Assembly: GCA_036337765.1 (NCBI GenBank)
Contig: JAYZDP010000001.1
Span: forward strand, 1 to 56,859
Source: JAYZDP01 sp036337765
GTDB lineage: Bacteria > Acidobacteriota > Thermoanaerobaculia > Multivoradales > Multivoraceae
DNA: 56,859 nucleotides
Direction of reading: 5' to 3'
Below are positions 43,926 through 53,000 of the stretch, piece after piece. A model generated the notes under the pieces. It saw only the letters and a list, made by a program, of their open reading frames with translations, was not told the origin of the DNA and made no database searches. The position numbers and the translations under genes are program-made. Position 1 is the stretch's first letter. Each line of letters opens with the position of its first letter.

Positions 43926-44645
43926 ATGAATTCGAGCCCCCGCCCCGAATACCTCTATATCGGCCACTCGACCGTGCAGTGCACGCTACCGAGCGGCGAA
44001 GTCATCCTGATCGATCCGTGGGTGGAGCAGAACCCGGCCTGTCCAGACGAGCTCAAGCAGTTCGAGCGCATCGACGCGATGCTCGTCACCCACGGCCACT
44101 TCGATCACATCGGCGACGCCGTCGCGCTAGCGAAGAAGCATCAACCTCGCCAGGTCGTGGCCTGCTACGAGGTGGCCGCGTGGCTGGAGAGTCAGGGTGT
44201 CGAGAATACGATCGGGATGAACCTCGGTGGCAGCGTCGAGGTCCTTGGCACCAAGGTGTCGATGGTGCGCGCGGACCACACCTCGGGGATCGTGACCGGT
44301 GATGGCCAGTTCCTCTACGGCGGCGTGTCGGCGGGCTATGTGGTGCGGCTGGAGGGTGGCTACACCTTCTATCACGCGGGCGATACCGCGCTTTTCTCCG
44401 ACATGGAGCTAATTGCCGAGCTCTACCGGCCCGAGCTCGCGTTCCTGCCGATCGGCGACCTCTTCACCATGGATCCCGAGCAGGCAGCGCTGGCTTGTCG
44501 GCTGCTGGGGGTGTCCAAGGTGATCCCGGTCCACTACGGAACGTTTCCTGTCCTCACGGGAACTCCTGAGCAGCTCAGCGAATCGCTGAAGGACCGCGGC
44601 ATCAACACCGAGGTCGTCACCCTGAACCCCGGTGAGTCGTACTAG
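43926..44645 (+). CDS. Metallo-beta-lactamase fold metal-dependent hydrolase (UlaG/UPF0173-like)
   Basis: 239 residues with GGAGGAGAC before the ATG. Metal motif THGHFDHIGD (His56, His58, Asp60, His61), then RADHTSG, HAGDTALFSD and PVHYGTFP in the family order. Members hydrolyse lactone or phosphoester-like bonds; many have no known substrate. It follows the squalene synthase by 26 bases in the same run. A role in hopanoid or isoprenoid metabolism is possible but not shown. Confidence 0.85.
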   Translation: MNSSPRPEYLYIGHSTVQCTLPSGEVILIDPWVEQNPACPDELKQFERIDAMLVTHGHFDHIGDAVALAKKHQPRQVVACYEVAAWLESQGVENTIGMNLGGSVEVLGTKVSMVRADHTSGIVTGDGQFLYGGVSAGYVVRLEGGYTFYHAGDTALFSDMELIAELYRPELAFLPIGDLFTMDPEQAALACRLLGVSKVIPVHYGTFPVLTGTPEQLSESLKDRGINTEVVTLNPGESY

Positions 44646-44649
44646 CCCG

Positions 44650-45774
44650 ATGTGCGCTCGCTATAGCCGTCGGGAGCTGGTCGTCGCAGGTGGGGCGGCG
44701 GGCCTTCTCGGAACCGTGCGGGTCGGCGCGCAGGCCCCAGCTGTACGCAGGCAAGGCGCCCGCCCGGTCGTCATCGCCTCGACGAATGGCCACGCAGTCA
44801 CCAACGGCGGTTCGCGCACCTGCGTCGAGGAGGCGTTCGAGTGCATCGCACGCGGCGACGACGTGCTCGACGCTCTGGTCGCGGGCGTCGGTATCGTCGA
44901 GCTCGATCCCAGTGATTCGAGCGTAGGCTTCGGTGGGCTCCCCAACGCCGACGGGGTGGTACAGCTCGATGCCTGTTGCATGCACGGTCCGCGCAAGCGG
45001 GCCGGGGGTGTGGCGGCTCTCGAGGGCGTGCGCACGCCGGCTGCAGTGGCCCAGACGGTCGCCGACACCACCGATCACCATCTGCTCGTCGGGCCGGGCG
45101 CGCAGCGCTTCGCCCGCCAGATGGGCTTCGAGATCGAGGACGACCTCAACACCGACCGATCGCGCGCGCTGTGGCTGGAGTGGAAACGACGCATCGACCC
45201 GCAGCACTATCTCGACCCAGCTGAGCGCGAAGCCGCCGGCGTCGAGGCGCGCCGCGAGATGGTCGCGGAGGGTCGGGTCGACGAGGAGCACGTTTACGGC
45301 ACCATCAACTGCAACGGTGTCAACGCTCGCGGCGACGTGTGCGGGGTGACGACCACCAGCGGCCTGGCCTGGAAGATCCCCGGTCGGGTCGGCGACTCGC
45401 CCATCCTGGGGGCGGGTCTCTACGTCGACGGAGACGTAGGCGCCGCCGGTTCGACCGGCCGCGGCGAGGCCAACCTCTACTCGTTGGCCAGTTTCCTGAT
45501 CGTCGAGGAGATGCGCCGAGGCGCCAAGCCGTTGGATGCGGGCATGAGCGCGCTGCGTCGGGTCAGCGAGGCGACGATCGAGAAGCGCCTGCTGACCGAG
45601 GACGCCAGGCCCGCTTTCAACCTGAAGTTCTACGTCGTAGATCGAGCTGGAGAGTACGCCGGAGTTGCCATGTGGTCGGGCGAGAAGCAGACCTTCGCGG
45701 TGTGCACCGAGGGCGGTGCCGAGATTCGTGAGTGCGAGTCGCTTCATGGTCTTCGCCCCGTGGAAGAGGGATAA
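44650..45774 (+). CDS. Glycosylasparaginase / isoaspartyl peptidase (Ntn hydrolase) with Tat-type signal
   Basis: 374 residues from ATG 44650; a GTG at 44632 would overlap the upstream gene. The leader YSRRELVVAGGAAGLLG looks like a Tat signal. The mature protein matches N4-(beta-N-acetylglucosaminyl)-L-asparaginase: STNGHAVTNGG, then the self-cleavage site before Thr218 in HVYGTINCNG, and GRVGDSPILGAGLYVDGDVG with STGRGEAN. It would cleave itself into two chains and remove the sugar from glyco-asparagine in the periplasm. It sits between the hydrolase and the DtxR gene. Confidence 0.87.
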   Translation: MCARYSRRELVVAGGAAGLLGTVRVGAQAPAVRRQGARPVVIASTNGHAVTNGGSRTCVEEAFECIARGDDVLDALVAGVGIVELDPSDSSVGFGGLPNADGVVQLDACCMHGPRKRAGGVAALEGVRTPAAVAQTVADTTDHHLLVGPGAQRFARQMGFEIEDDLNTDRSRALWLEWKRRIDPQHYLDPAEREAAGVEARREMVAEGRVDEEHVYGTINCNGVNARGDVCGVTTTSGLAWKIPGRVGDSPILGAGLYVDGDVGAAGSTGRGEANLYSLASFLIVEEMRRGAKPLDAGMSALRRVSEATIEKRLLTEDARPAFNLKFYVVDRAGEYAGVAMWSGEKQTFAVCTEGGAEIRECESLHGLRPVEEG

Positions 45775-45781
45775 TCCCGCC

Positions 45782-46447
45782 GTGGCGACTTCGACCGTCG
45801 AGGACTACCTCAAGTGCATCCTGACCGAGCAACAAGGCCGGCCAGAGGCGCTGGTGACGATGGGGCGCATCGGCTCCGCGCTCGGTGTCGCGCCCGGAAC
45901 GGTCACCGCCATGGTCAAGACGCTGTCGGACAGCGGCCTGTTGGAGTACGAGCCGTACTCGGGGGTACGCCTCTCCGAGGCCGGGGAAAAGCTCGCTGCG
46001 CACGTGCTGCGCCGGCACCGTCTGATCGAGCTGTTCCTGGTCGAGATCCTCGGCCTGGATTGGAGCGAGGTTCATGCGGAGGCAGAGCTTCTGGAGCACG
46101 CCGTATCGGAGCGGCTTATCGACCGCATCGACGAGATGCTCGGGCGCCCCGCCGTCGATCCCCACGGCGACCCGATCCCGACGCGTGAGGGTCGGATCGA
46201 CGGAGCGAGCTTTCCGTCGCTGCTCGTCTGCCGTCTCGATCGAGAGCAGCGAGTCGTACGGGTGGGCGATCAGAGCTCCGACTTTCTGCGATTCCTCGAG
46301 CATCGCGGCCTCGTGCCGGGTAGCCGGGTGGTCGTCGAGGCTCGAATCGAGGCTGCCGACAGCGTCGAGATCTCGATTCTCGACGGCGATCGGGTGAGTC
46401 TGGGCTTCCGCGCTGCGTCAAAGGTCTTCGTCGAGGTGGCTTCCTAG
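45782..46447 (+). CDS. DtxR/MntR family metal-dependent transcriptional regulator
   Basis: 221 residues from GTG 45782 (ATG 45748 is in frame but lengthens the family start). The N-terminus TSTVEDYLKCILTEQQG and winged helix (GSALGVAPGTVTAMVKTLSD) are followed by the metal-binding dimerisation domain (HRLIELFLVEILGLDW, EAELLEHAVSE) and a C-terminal SH3/FeoA-like domain. It senses Fe or Mn. Being last in the run it could regulate it, which would link isoprenoid output to iron. Its TAG stop is interlocked with the convergent gene's stop in CTAG. Confidence 0.9.
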   Translation: MATSTVEDYLKCILTEQQGRPEALVTMGRIGSALGVAPGTVTAMVKTLSDSGLLEYEPYSGVRLSEAGEKLAAHVLRRHRLIELFLVEILGLDWSEVHAEAELLEHAVSERLIDRIDEMLGRPAVDPHGDPIPTREGRIDGASFPSLLVCRLDREQRVVRVGDQSSDFLRFLEHRGLVPGSRVVVEARIEAADSVEISILDGDRVSLGFRAASKVFVEVAS

Positions 46448-47421
46448 CGTGGAGTCGGGCCGAATCGGGCGCCAAGGACAAGCCGCAGGCGGGTGAGCGC
46501 ATTCAGTCGTGGTGCGTGCGCCGCATCGGGGTCGTCGTCGATGCGGTCCAGTAGCGCCGTGCTTGCCGTCGCGACGAAGTGAGCCACGCGTGCGGCGGGT
46601 GCCGGGAGCCCGGCGCGGGACCCGGGCTCTGCACGCTGGACGGCGTGGCTTAGAAGCGCCCGGATCGAAATGCTCTCCGCGGCGATCACGCTACCGAGCT
46701 TCTGATCGCTTGCATCCAGACCCAGATCCGGGCGGGTATGGAAGAGACTCTCCCGCCAGCCCAGTAGGGAATGCAGCCGGACGGCTGCCTCGGCCAGGGC
46801 TTCCATGCCCGACGGTAGCGGCGAGGTGGTCAGGGCGGCCAGCACCGTCGTCGCCAGGCGGACAGCCTCTACCGACAGCTCGGCGCCTGTCAGTGGCCGG
46901 CCCCGCGCGATTCGTGTCCGGGCGAACGCGGCGAGCTCGTCCAGCGGCTCGCGCGGCCAGGGCGACTCGCGCTCGCAGTCCGCCAGCACGATGAACACCG
47001 GTTGGCCCGCAGGCTCGCCATCGAAAGCCTGTTCGAGAGCGAACTGCCAACGGTTGATCTGGGCCAGGCGCTCGCCCTCGAGGGTGGCATCGGAGGTGAA
47101 GTCCAGCATCGTCCTGGCGTAGGCCACGAGCGCTTGAGCCCTGATGCGGTGCGTGGCGGACAGAACCGCCAACGCCGGGGCGAACTCGCCGAGGAGCTGC
47201 CGCGCGATCTCGGCACAGACGACCCGTGCCCGTCCAGCGTCGAAGTCCGCCTTTGGCGGAGTCAGGTCGTAGAAGGAGGAGTGGACGCTTCTACCCTCAC
47301 CACTACTTCGCGAGCCCGGTGTGTCCCCCGAACCGCCGAGCAACGAGACGAGGCCATCCGGCCGACTGTCCCCGGATCGGCGGTTAGGTCGAGATCCGCC
47401 ACCGCCGGCGTCGTCGCTCAT
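46444..47421 (-). CDS. Divergent squalene/phytoene synthase-like protein, probably without catalysis
   Basis: 325 residues. The first 60 are a low-complexity Gly/Ser/Arg tail. The rest follows the isoprenyl synthase fold: ARVVCAEIARQLLGEFAPAL, ALVAYARTMLDFTSDAT (a DxxxD at the first aspartate position), RLAQINRWQFALEQAF, then PVFIVLADC and PREPLDELAAFAR as in HpnC-type enzymes. The helix that should carry QxxNxxxDxxxD reads GWRESLFHTRPDLGLDASD, so the second metal site is lost or displaced. It overlaps the M24 peptidase gene by 4 bases. It may be a partner of the true synthase or have a new role. Confidence 0.55.
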   Translation of the reverse strand: MSDDAGGGGSRPNRRSGDSRPDGLVSLLGGSGDTPGSRSSGEGRSVHSSFYDLTPPKADFDAGRARVVCAEIARQLLGEFAPALAVLSATHRIRAQALVAYARTMLDFTSDATLEGERLAQINRWQFALEQAFDGEPAGQPVFIVLADCERESPWPREPLDELAAFARTRIARGRPLTGAELSVEAVRLATTVLAALTTSPLPSGMEALAEAAVRLHSLLGWRESLFHTRPDLGLDASDQKLGSVIAAESISIRALLSHAVQRAEPGSRAGLPAPAARVAHFVATASTALLDRIDDDPDAAHAPRLNALTRLRLVLGARFGPTPR

Positions 47422-48605
47422 GCGAGAAGGGTCAACAGTCGCTGCTGCGCTTCACCGCCGCTGATCTCGGCCCGGTCTGCCAGCAGTACGACGTCGATCT
47501 CGCTGCGCACACCGAACTCGCCTGGCAGGTAGATGCCGGGCTCGATGGAGAATCCGGTCATGGCACGTAGGCGGCGCTCGTCATGGGTCTCGAGATCGTC
47601 CATGTTGGCGCCCTGGCCGTGGTCGCTGATGCCGATCGAATGGCCCGTGCGGTGGATGTAGGACGCTCCGTAGCCTTCGGACTCGATGATGCCTCGGGCC
47701 GCGTTGTCGACTTCATAGCCGCGGATGTCGTGCGATGGATAGCGGCTGTCGACGAGCTGGAAGGCCGCATCACGGGCTCGGGCGACGATGTCGAAGATCT
47801 CCTGATGCCGCTCGGCCGGCGATGCCGCGCAGACTGCGCACCAGGTGATGTCGCCGTAGATGCTTCGCGGATGGAGCTCCTTGGCCCACAGGTCGATGAG
47901 CAGGAAGTCTCCTTGCTGGATCGGTGAGCTACCCTCGGCTTGGGTGGCGAAGTGCGGGTCCGCGCTGTGCTCGTTCACGCCCACTATCGGGTGGCCTTCG
48001 GAATGGAGGCCGCGACGCTCGAAGCTCTCGAGGATGAAGCTCTGTATCTGGTACTCGTTGATGGAGGCGCCGGTGCGGAGCGTGTCGGCTACCCGATCGA
48101 AGGCGGCCAGGACGATCTCGTGCAACGCCGTCGAGGCCCGTTGGTGGCTAGCCAGCTGGTCGTCGTCCCAGACCGCTGCGAACTGTTGGATGAGTTCGGC
48201 GGAGGAGGCGAGCTCGACACCGCAGGCGCGCAGCAGATCGGCGGTGCCGGCGTCGAGCCTGGAAACGGTAGGTAGCTGGTTGTCCGGGCTGTACTGGCAA
48301 GCGAGCGTGTTGCAGCTGGAGACGAGCTCGTGGAACTGGGCGCGATGCTCGCGCCAGGTCAGGTAGGCACTCGTCGAGCCGGGCAACGCGTCGAGCATCG
48401 CCGGCTCGAGCCGGTGTACGAGCTTGCGCGGCTCGCCGTGGGCAGGCACCAGGTAGTAGCACCGACGCGTGACCAGGTGCTCGCCGATCAGACCGAGCAG
48501 CTCGAGGCTGACCGGGTCATTTTGCTGAAAGACGCAGAACAGCCAACCATCGAGCTCGGCGTCGGCGAGCGCCTGCTGAACCGCCTCGATGTCGTCGGCG
48601 ATCAT
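47418..48605 (-). CDS. M24 family metallopeptidase (Xaa-Pro peptidase-like)
   Basis: 395 residues from ATG 48605. N-terminal creatinase-like domain (about 1-160) and C-terminal pita-bread domain. All five metal ligands can be seen: Asp in LLIDLWA, Asp in YGDITW, His in HRTGHSIG, Glu in IEPGIYLPG, and Glu in VRSEIDVV. It probably releases N-terminal residues before proline or cleaves dipeptides in the cytoplasm. It is in a tight unit with the symporter upstream (13-base gap), which may import its substrate, and overlaps the next gene by 4. Confidence 0.92.
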   Translation of the reverse strand: MIADDIEAVQQALADAELDGWLFCVFQQNDPVSLELLGLIGEHLVTRRCYYLVPAHGEPRKLVHRLEPAMLDALPGSTSAYLTWREHRAQFHELVSSCNTLACQYSPDNQLPTVSRLDAGTADLLRACGVELASSAELIQQFAAVWDDDQLASHQRASTALHEIVLAAFDRVADTLRTGASINEYQIQSFILESFERRGLHSEGHPIVGVNEHSADPHFATQAEGSSPIQQGDFLLIDLWAKELHPRSIYGDITWCAVCAASPAERHQEIFDIVARARDAAFQLVDSRYPSHDIRGYEVDNAARGIIESEGYGASYIHRTGHSIGISDHGQGANMDDLETHDERRLRAMTGFSIEPGIYLPGEFGVRSEIDVVLLADRAEISGGEAQQRLLTLLA

Positions 48606-48618
48606 CAGGGCTCCCGGT

Positions 48619-50007
48619 CTACTGAAACGACTTGCCGCCGATGACGGCGACGACGATCCAGATGATGGCGATGGGTGCGGCGACCGCGATGAAGAAGCGC
48701 CACACCTTAAAGAGCGGGAACGGTCCGTGACCCTCTTCGAGCTCGGCCTTGGCGATCCTCTGATCGAGAAACCAGCCGCTGAAGATGGCGATGAGCAGAC
48801 CGCCAAGCGGCAAGATCCAGTTCGAGGCGAGGTAGTCGAGGGTGTTGAAGAAGCCCCCGACCAGCATGTTCGACAGAAACGGGCTGGCGCCCAGGCTCAG
48901 CGCGCAGGGCACGCCGGTGAGAAAGATCACCATGCCGAGTCGCACGGTCGACTTGGACCGCGACCAGCCGCGTACGTCGATGAAGTAGGAGACCACGACC
49001 TCGAGCAGCGAGATAGTCGAGGTCAGAGCGGCGAACGCCACCAGTAGGTAGAAGGTAGGTGCGAGCACGGCGCCGAACGGCAGCTCATAAAACATCCGCG
49101 GCAACGTCGTGAAGAGGATCGTCGCGCTCTTCGAGAACGTGCCAGCCCGCTCCGCGACGGGCACACCGAAGATGATCGTGAACATGATCACGCAGGCCGA
49201 CATGCCGATGAGGGTGTCGAAGAGACACACGGTGGCGGCCGCGCGCGGGATCGATTGCTTGCGCGAGACGTAGGAGCCGTAGGTGATCATCGCGCCCATG
49301 CCCAAGGACAGCGTAAAGAACGAGTGGCCGACAGCCTCGAGCACCTGCGACGCCGACACCGGGCCGACGTGGAAGAGAAAGGCGATCGCCTCACCGAAGC
49401 CCGGCGCGAAAAAGGAGTTGACGAGCAACAGGATGAGCAGGGCGGCGAGGATCGGCATCAGGGTCTTTGTCACTCGCTCGATGCCGCTCTTGATGCCGAA
49501 GTACACGACCGACGTCGTCGCGATCATGAACAGTGCGTGAAACCCGATCTGTAGCGGAGCGTTGGCGAGAAAGGCGCCGAACGAATCCCCGAGCCCCTGC
49601 GCGGTCTCTTCGGTGAAGCCGCCGATCGACCACGACAGGCACTTGCCGAAGTAGTAAACGGTCCAGCCGGCGATCACCGAGTAGTAGGAAAAGATGACAA
49701 ACCCGCCCAGCAGGCCGAGCCAGCCAACCACCGACCAAGCCTTGCCGCCGCGCACGTTTTTGCCAAGCTGAAGGAAAGCCCCGACCGGGCTGAGCCGGGT
49801 CTGGCGGCCGATCAGGAGCTCGGCGAACATGATTGGCGCCCCGATCAACAGCACCGCGATCAGATAGATGAGGACGAAAGAGCCGCCCCCGTTCTCGTAG
49901 GTGATGTAGGGAAACTTCCAGATATTGCCGACGCCGATGGCCGACCCCGCGGCCGCGAGGATGAAGCCCATGCGGCCAAAGGTCTGGCGTTGGGTGGATT
50001 CGGACAT
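48619..50007 (-). CDS. Sodium:neurotransmitter symporter family (NSS/SNF) transporter
   Basis: 462 residues from ATG 50007, about 12 membrane helices. The family signature GFILAAAGSAIGVGNIWKFP lies at the first helix (sodium and substrate site of LeuT-like proteins), with YENGGGSFVLIYL next. It imports amino acids or related compounds with sodium. Its start overlaps the stop of the large secreted protein by one base. With the M24 peptidase downstream it suggests peptide or amino acid use. Confidence 0.93.
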   Translation of the reverse strand: MSESTQRQTFGRMGFILAAAGSAIGVGNIWKFPYITYENGGGSFVLIYLIAVLLIGAPIMFAELLIGRQTRLSPVGAFLQLGKNVRGGKAWSVVGWLGLLGGFVIFSYYSVIAGWTVYYFGKCLSWSIGGFTEETAQGLGDSFGAFLANAPLQIGFHALFMIATTSVVYFGIKSGIERVTKTLMPILAALLILLLVNSFFAPGFGEAIAFLFHVGPVSASQVLEAVGHSFFTLSLGMGAMITYGSYVSRKQSIPRAAATVCLFDTLIGMSACVIMFTIIFGVPVAERAGTFSKSATILFTTLPRMFYELPFGAVLAPTFYLLVAFAALTSTISLLEVVVSYFIDVRGWSRSKSTVRLGMVIFLTGVPCALSLGASPFLSNMLVGGFFNTLDYLASNWILPLGGLLIAIFSGWFLDQRIAKAELEEGHGPFPLFKVWRFFIAVAAPIAIIWIVVAVIGGKSFQ

Positions 50008-53000
50008 CAACGCACCTCTCGTGTCAGCCACTCTGCACGGTAGCGGCGAAGCGCCGGATCGTCCGGGTAGAACTCTCCCGCCGCCCAAGGGTAGCCGCTT
50101 TGTGCGCGGAAGGGCAGCGGCTCGAGTTGGTGGCCCTGCCAGGTGTTTCGGTCCGCGTCCTTGTCCCAACCGTGGCTCTCGAGAAAGACCGAACGCGTCC
50201 AGCCCGGTGCGGGCGGCGGCAGGGCCGAGGCGTCGAAGACCAGCGACAGCTCATCGCCGGGAGCGAGGATCACCAGCCGGTCGTCCGGCTCCGTGAGCAG
50301 TTCGCGCACGTTGCCGTAGCGGGTATAGCTGCCTGGAAGCCCGAGCCAGGGGCTGTTGGGTGCCGCGCGGTCGTAGTCGTAGATGTGGGGACCGTTGGGG
50401 GTCAGGCGTTGGGGTCGCGAGAAGCCACGAAAGTGCAGGTCCGCGCTCGCTGGCGCGAGAGTCGCCACCTCGCGAATACGGTCGTCGGCCGGCGAGGTGC
50501 TCCAGGCGATGCGGTCCCAGTGGAGCCACTTCGAGCTGACGATTCGCAGCTCGCTGACGCCTGCCGGCAGCGCCGGGGTGTCGACCACCATCGTCTTGGG
50601 CTTGCCGGCAGGATGGCCCATCTTCGGCATCAACACCTGCCACTCGTCGCCGACTCGCATCTCGAGCCGGGTGAGGACAGGCTTGGTCGCGCGCTGATCG
50701 AGGGCCAAGTTGAGGCTGGCGTCGGCGGGGAAGATCCAGCCCTCGAGGAGCAGGCGCACACGGCTTGCGGGCGCTTCGCCGAGGCCGAAGCGGAAGCTCC
50801 AGGGCTCGGGTGTTGCGCCTTGGTACGGCCCGCTCGGGTAGCCGTCGGCGTAGACCTCATCGCGAGCCGCCACCCGTGCCGTGACGTCGCGCCCCGACCC
50901 GTCACGAGCCCAGGCGAGAGGTCGCACGGCCGCGGTAGCCAGGATGCGATCTTCGACCGTCTCGCCAGGGATAACACGCAGGTTCGAGGCCGTCTGCAGA
51001 GTGACCGGGTGATCGACGATGTGTAGGCGCGTGAGGTCGAAGAACGCGGCTTCCCAAAGCTCCTCGGTAATGTGAAGGCGGTAGTGGCCCTCGGAGTCCG
51101 CCCACGCGCCCTCGACCTTGATCAGCTCATCGATGTCGGCGCCAGCCCAGACTCCCTCGCCGACCGGCATGCCAAGTGGCGCTCCCCATAGGAGGTCGGT
51201 GACGAAATGAACGCCGTCAGGATCCTCGGTGTAGAGGAACGGGCAGCTGCCCTTCAGTACCTGTTCTTCGACGATCCGCTCGGAGCCGCAGACCTGGAGA
51301 CGGTTCTGCGGCACGCCGTTGGTCCAAGTGACCTTCATGACCTCTGGACAACCGATGTTGCCGAGGCCGAAGTGCGTCGTCGGTTCGGTGGCCTCCCGGA
51401 ACTGGGTGGCCGGTCCGGCCAGGATCTCGATCGCCGAGCCCATGCCATAGCGGTTGTTCTTCTGATTTTCGATGTTGAGCCCGGTGAGCTCGACCTCCAG
51501 CCAGCCGTTGCGATGACCACCGACATTGTCGAGGCGGTGCAGACCCGCTGGACCTCCGGCGACGAGATCGAGGTCGCCGTCGCCGTCGAGATCACCGGTC
51601 GCGATGCCCGTGATCGCAGGGAGCTCGCCGAGGACGCTGGTCTCGACGAAGACACCGGGGGCCGGCTGGGTGAGGAGCACGAAGCCCGAGCCACCTCCCA
51701 GTGCGAGGTCGAGTCGACCGTCGTTGTCGGCGTCAAGCGCCAGCATCGAGCCGAAGTCACCGTCGCGCGGCGCGGTGACGCGCAGCGGTAGATCGCCTTG
51801 CACCTCCCAGGGCGCGAAGCCCAGCTCGCCTCGGCGTAGCAGGGTCAGGACTGCTCCGGCGAGGGCGAGCTCGGGTTGGCCGTCGTTGTCGAAGTCCGCG
51901 CTCAGTGCGGTTGCAGCCGCCGGCCCCTGAACGGCCAGTAGCTCCGCCGTGCGATCGCCGAAGCGGCCCTGGCGTAGATTGTCGAGAAAGACGACACCCG
52001 CTGGGCCCACGCCTACCAGGTCGACGTCTCCGTCTCGATCGAGGTCGGTGGCGAGAAGATCGGACAGCGGTCGATCGAGGCCTTGCGGCATCACCCGCTG
52101 GCCGATGTCTTCGAGCGGCCCTTCGAGGGTGTTGCGGAGCAGGCCCAATGCTGACCCGTCAGAGGTGACGAAGGCCAGGTCGAGGTCGCCCTCGATGTCG
52201 TAGTCGAGAGGTGCCAGGGCCACAAAGTCGACCCCGTCCAGGCCCAGCACCCCTTGCCAGGAGTGCCACTCGCCGGCTGCGTTGCGCTTCCAGGCGGCGA
52301 AGCCGCCGCCCCAGGCGAGAAGCTCCAGGTCGCCGTCGTTGTCAAGGTCGACAGGGCGAAGGCGCTCGAGCGCGGGCGCAGGCGTGGTCCCCGATACGGC
52401 CAGGTCGTCGGCGGAGAGTCGAATCTCCAAATGCGGCTGCGTCCCCGACACCAGGCGCGCGAGGTCGACGCCGCCGTCGCGATCGAGGTCGACCAGCGCG
52501 ACAGCGGTGGTAGCCGCGTCATCTACGTGTGAGACCGTGAGATGAATTGGCACGGGACTGCCGAAGCTGGTGGCTGGCTCCTCGTCGGAGAAGCCGGCGA
52601 TCGGGATCCCTTGGATGTCGGTGAAGATCTCGGCCAGGCTCGAGGTGTAGAGCGGCGTTCCGCGAAACAGGTTGTCGAGGATCCGCGAGGGTCGGTTGGC
52701 GGCGGCAAGGTCGTTCTCCTCCAACGCGTCGAGGAGCGTCGCGAGGGTCGCCTCGGACGGATCCGGGGCCTGCCAGACGAGCTCGCGGATGCGTAGGTAA
52801 GCGGAGGTAGCGCCGGCTCGATCGCCGGATTCGACCGCGATCTGGCCAGCCTTCAGCAGCACGAAGAGGTTCTCTGGCACCAGCTCGCGTAGCCTCCCGA
52901 TGGCCTGGCGCGCCGCCGCTTCGGCCTGGTCGCCGCGCATCGCCGAAGCGTGGCGATAGAGGGCGTAGAGACTCTCGAGGTTGGTGGGCGCGGCCGCGTG

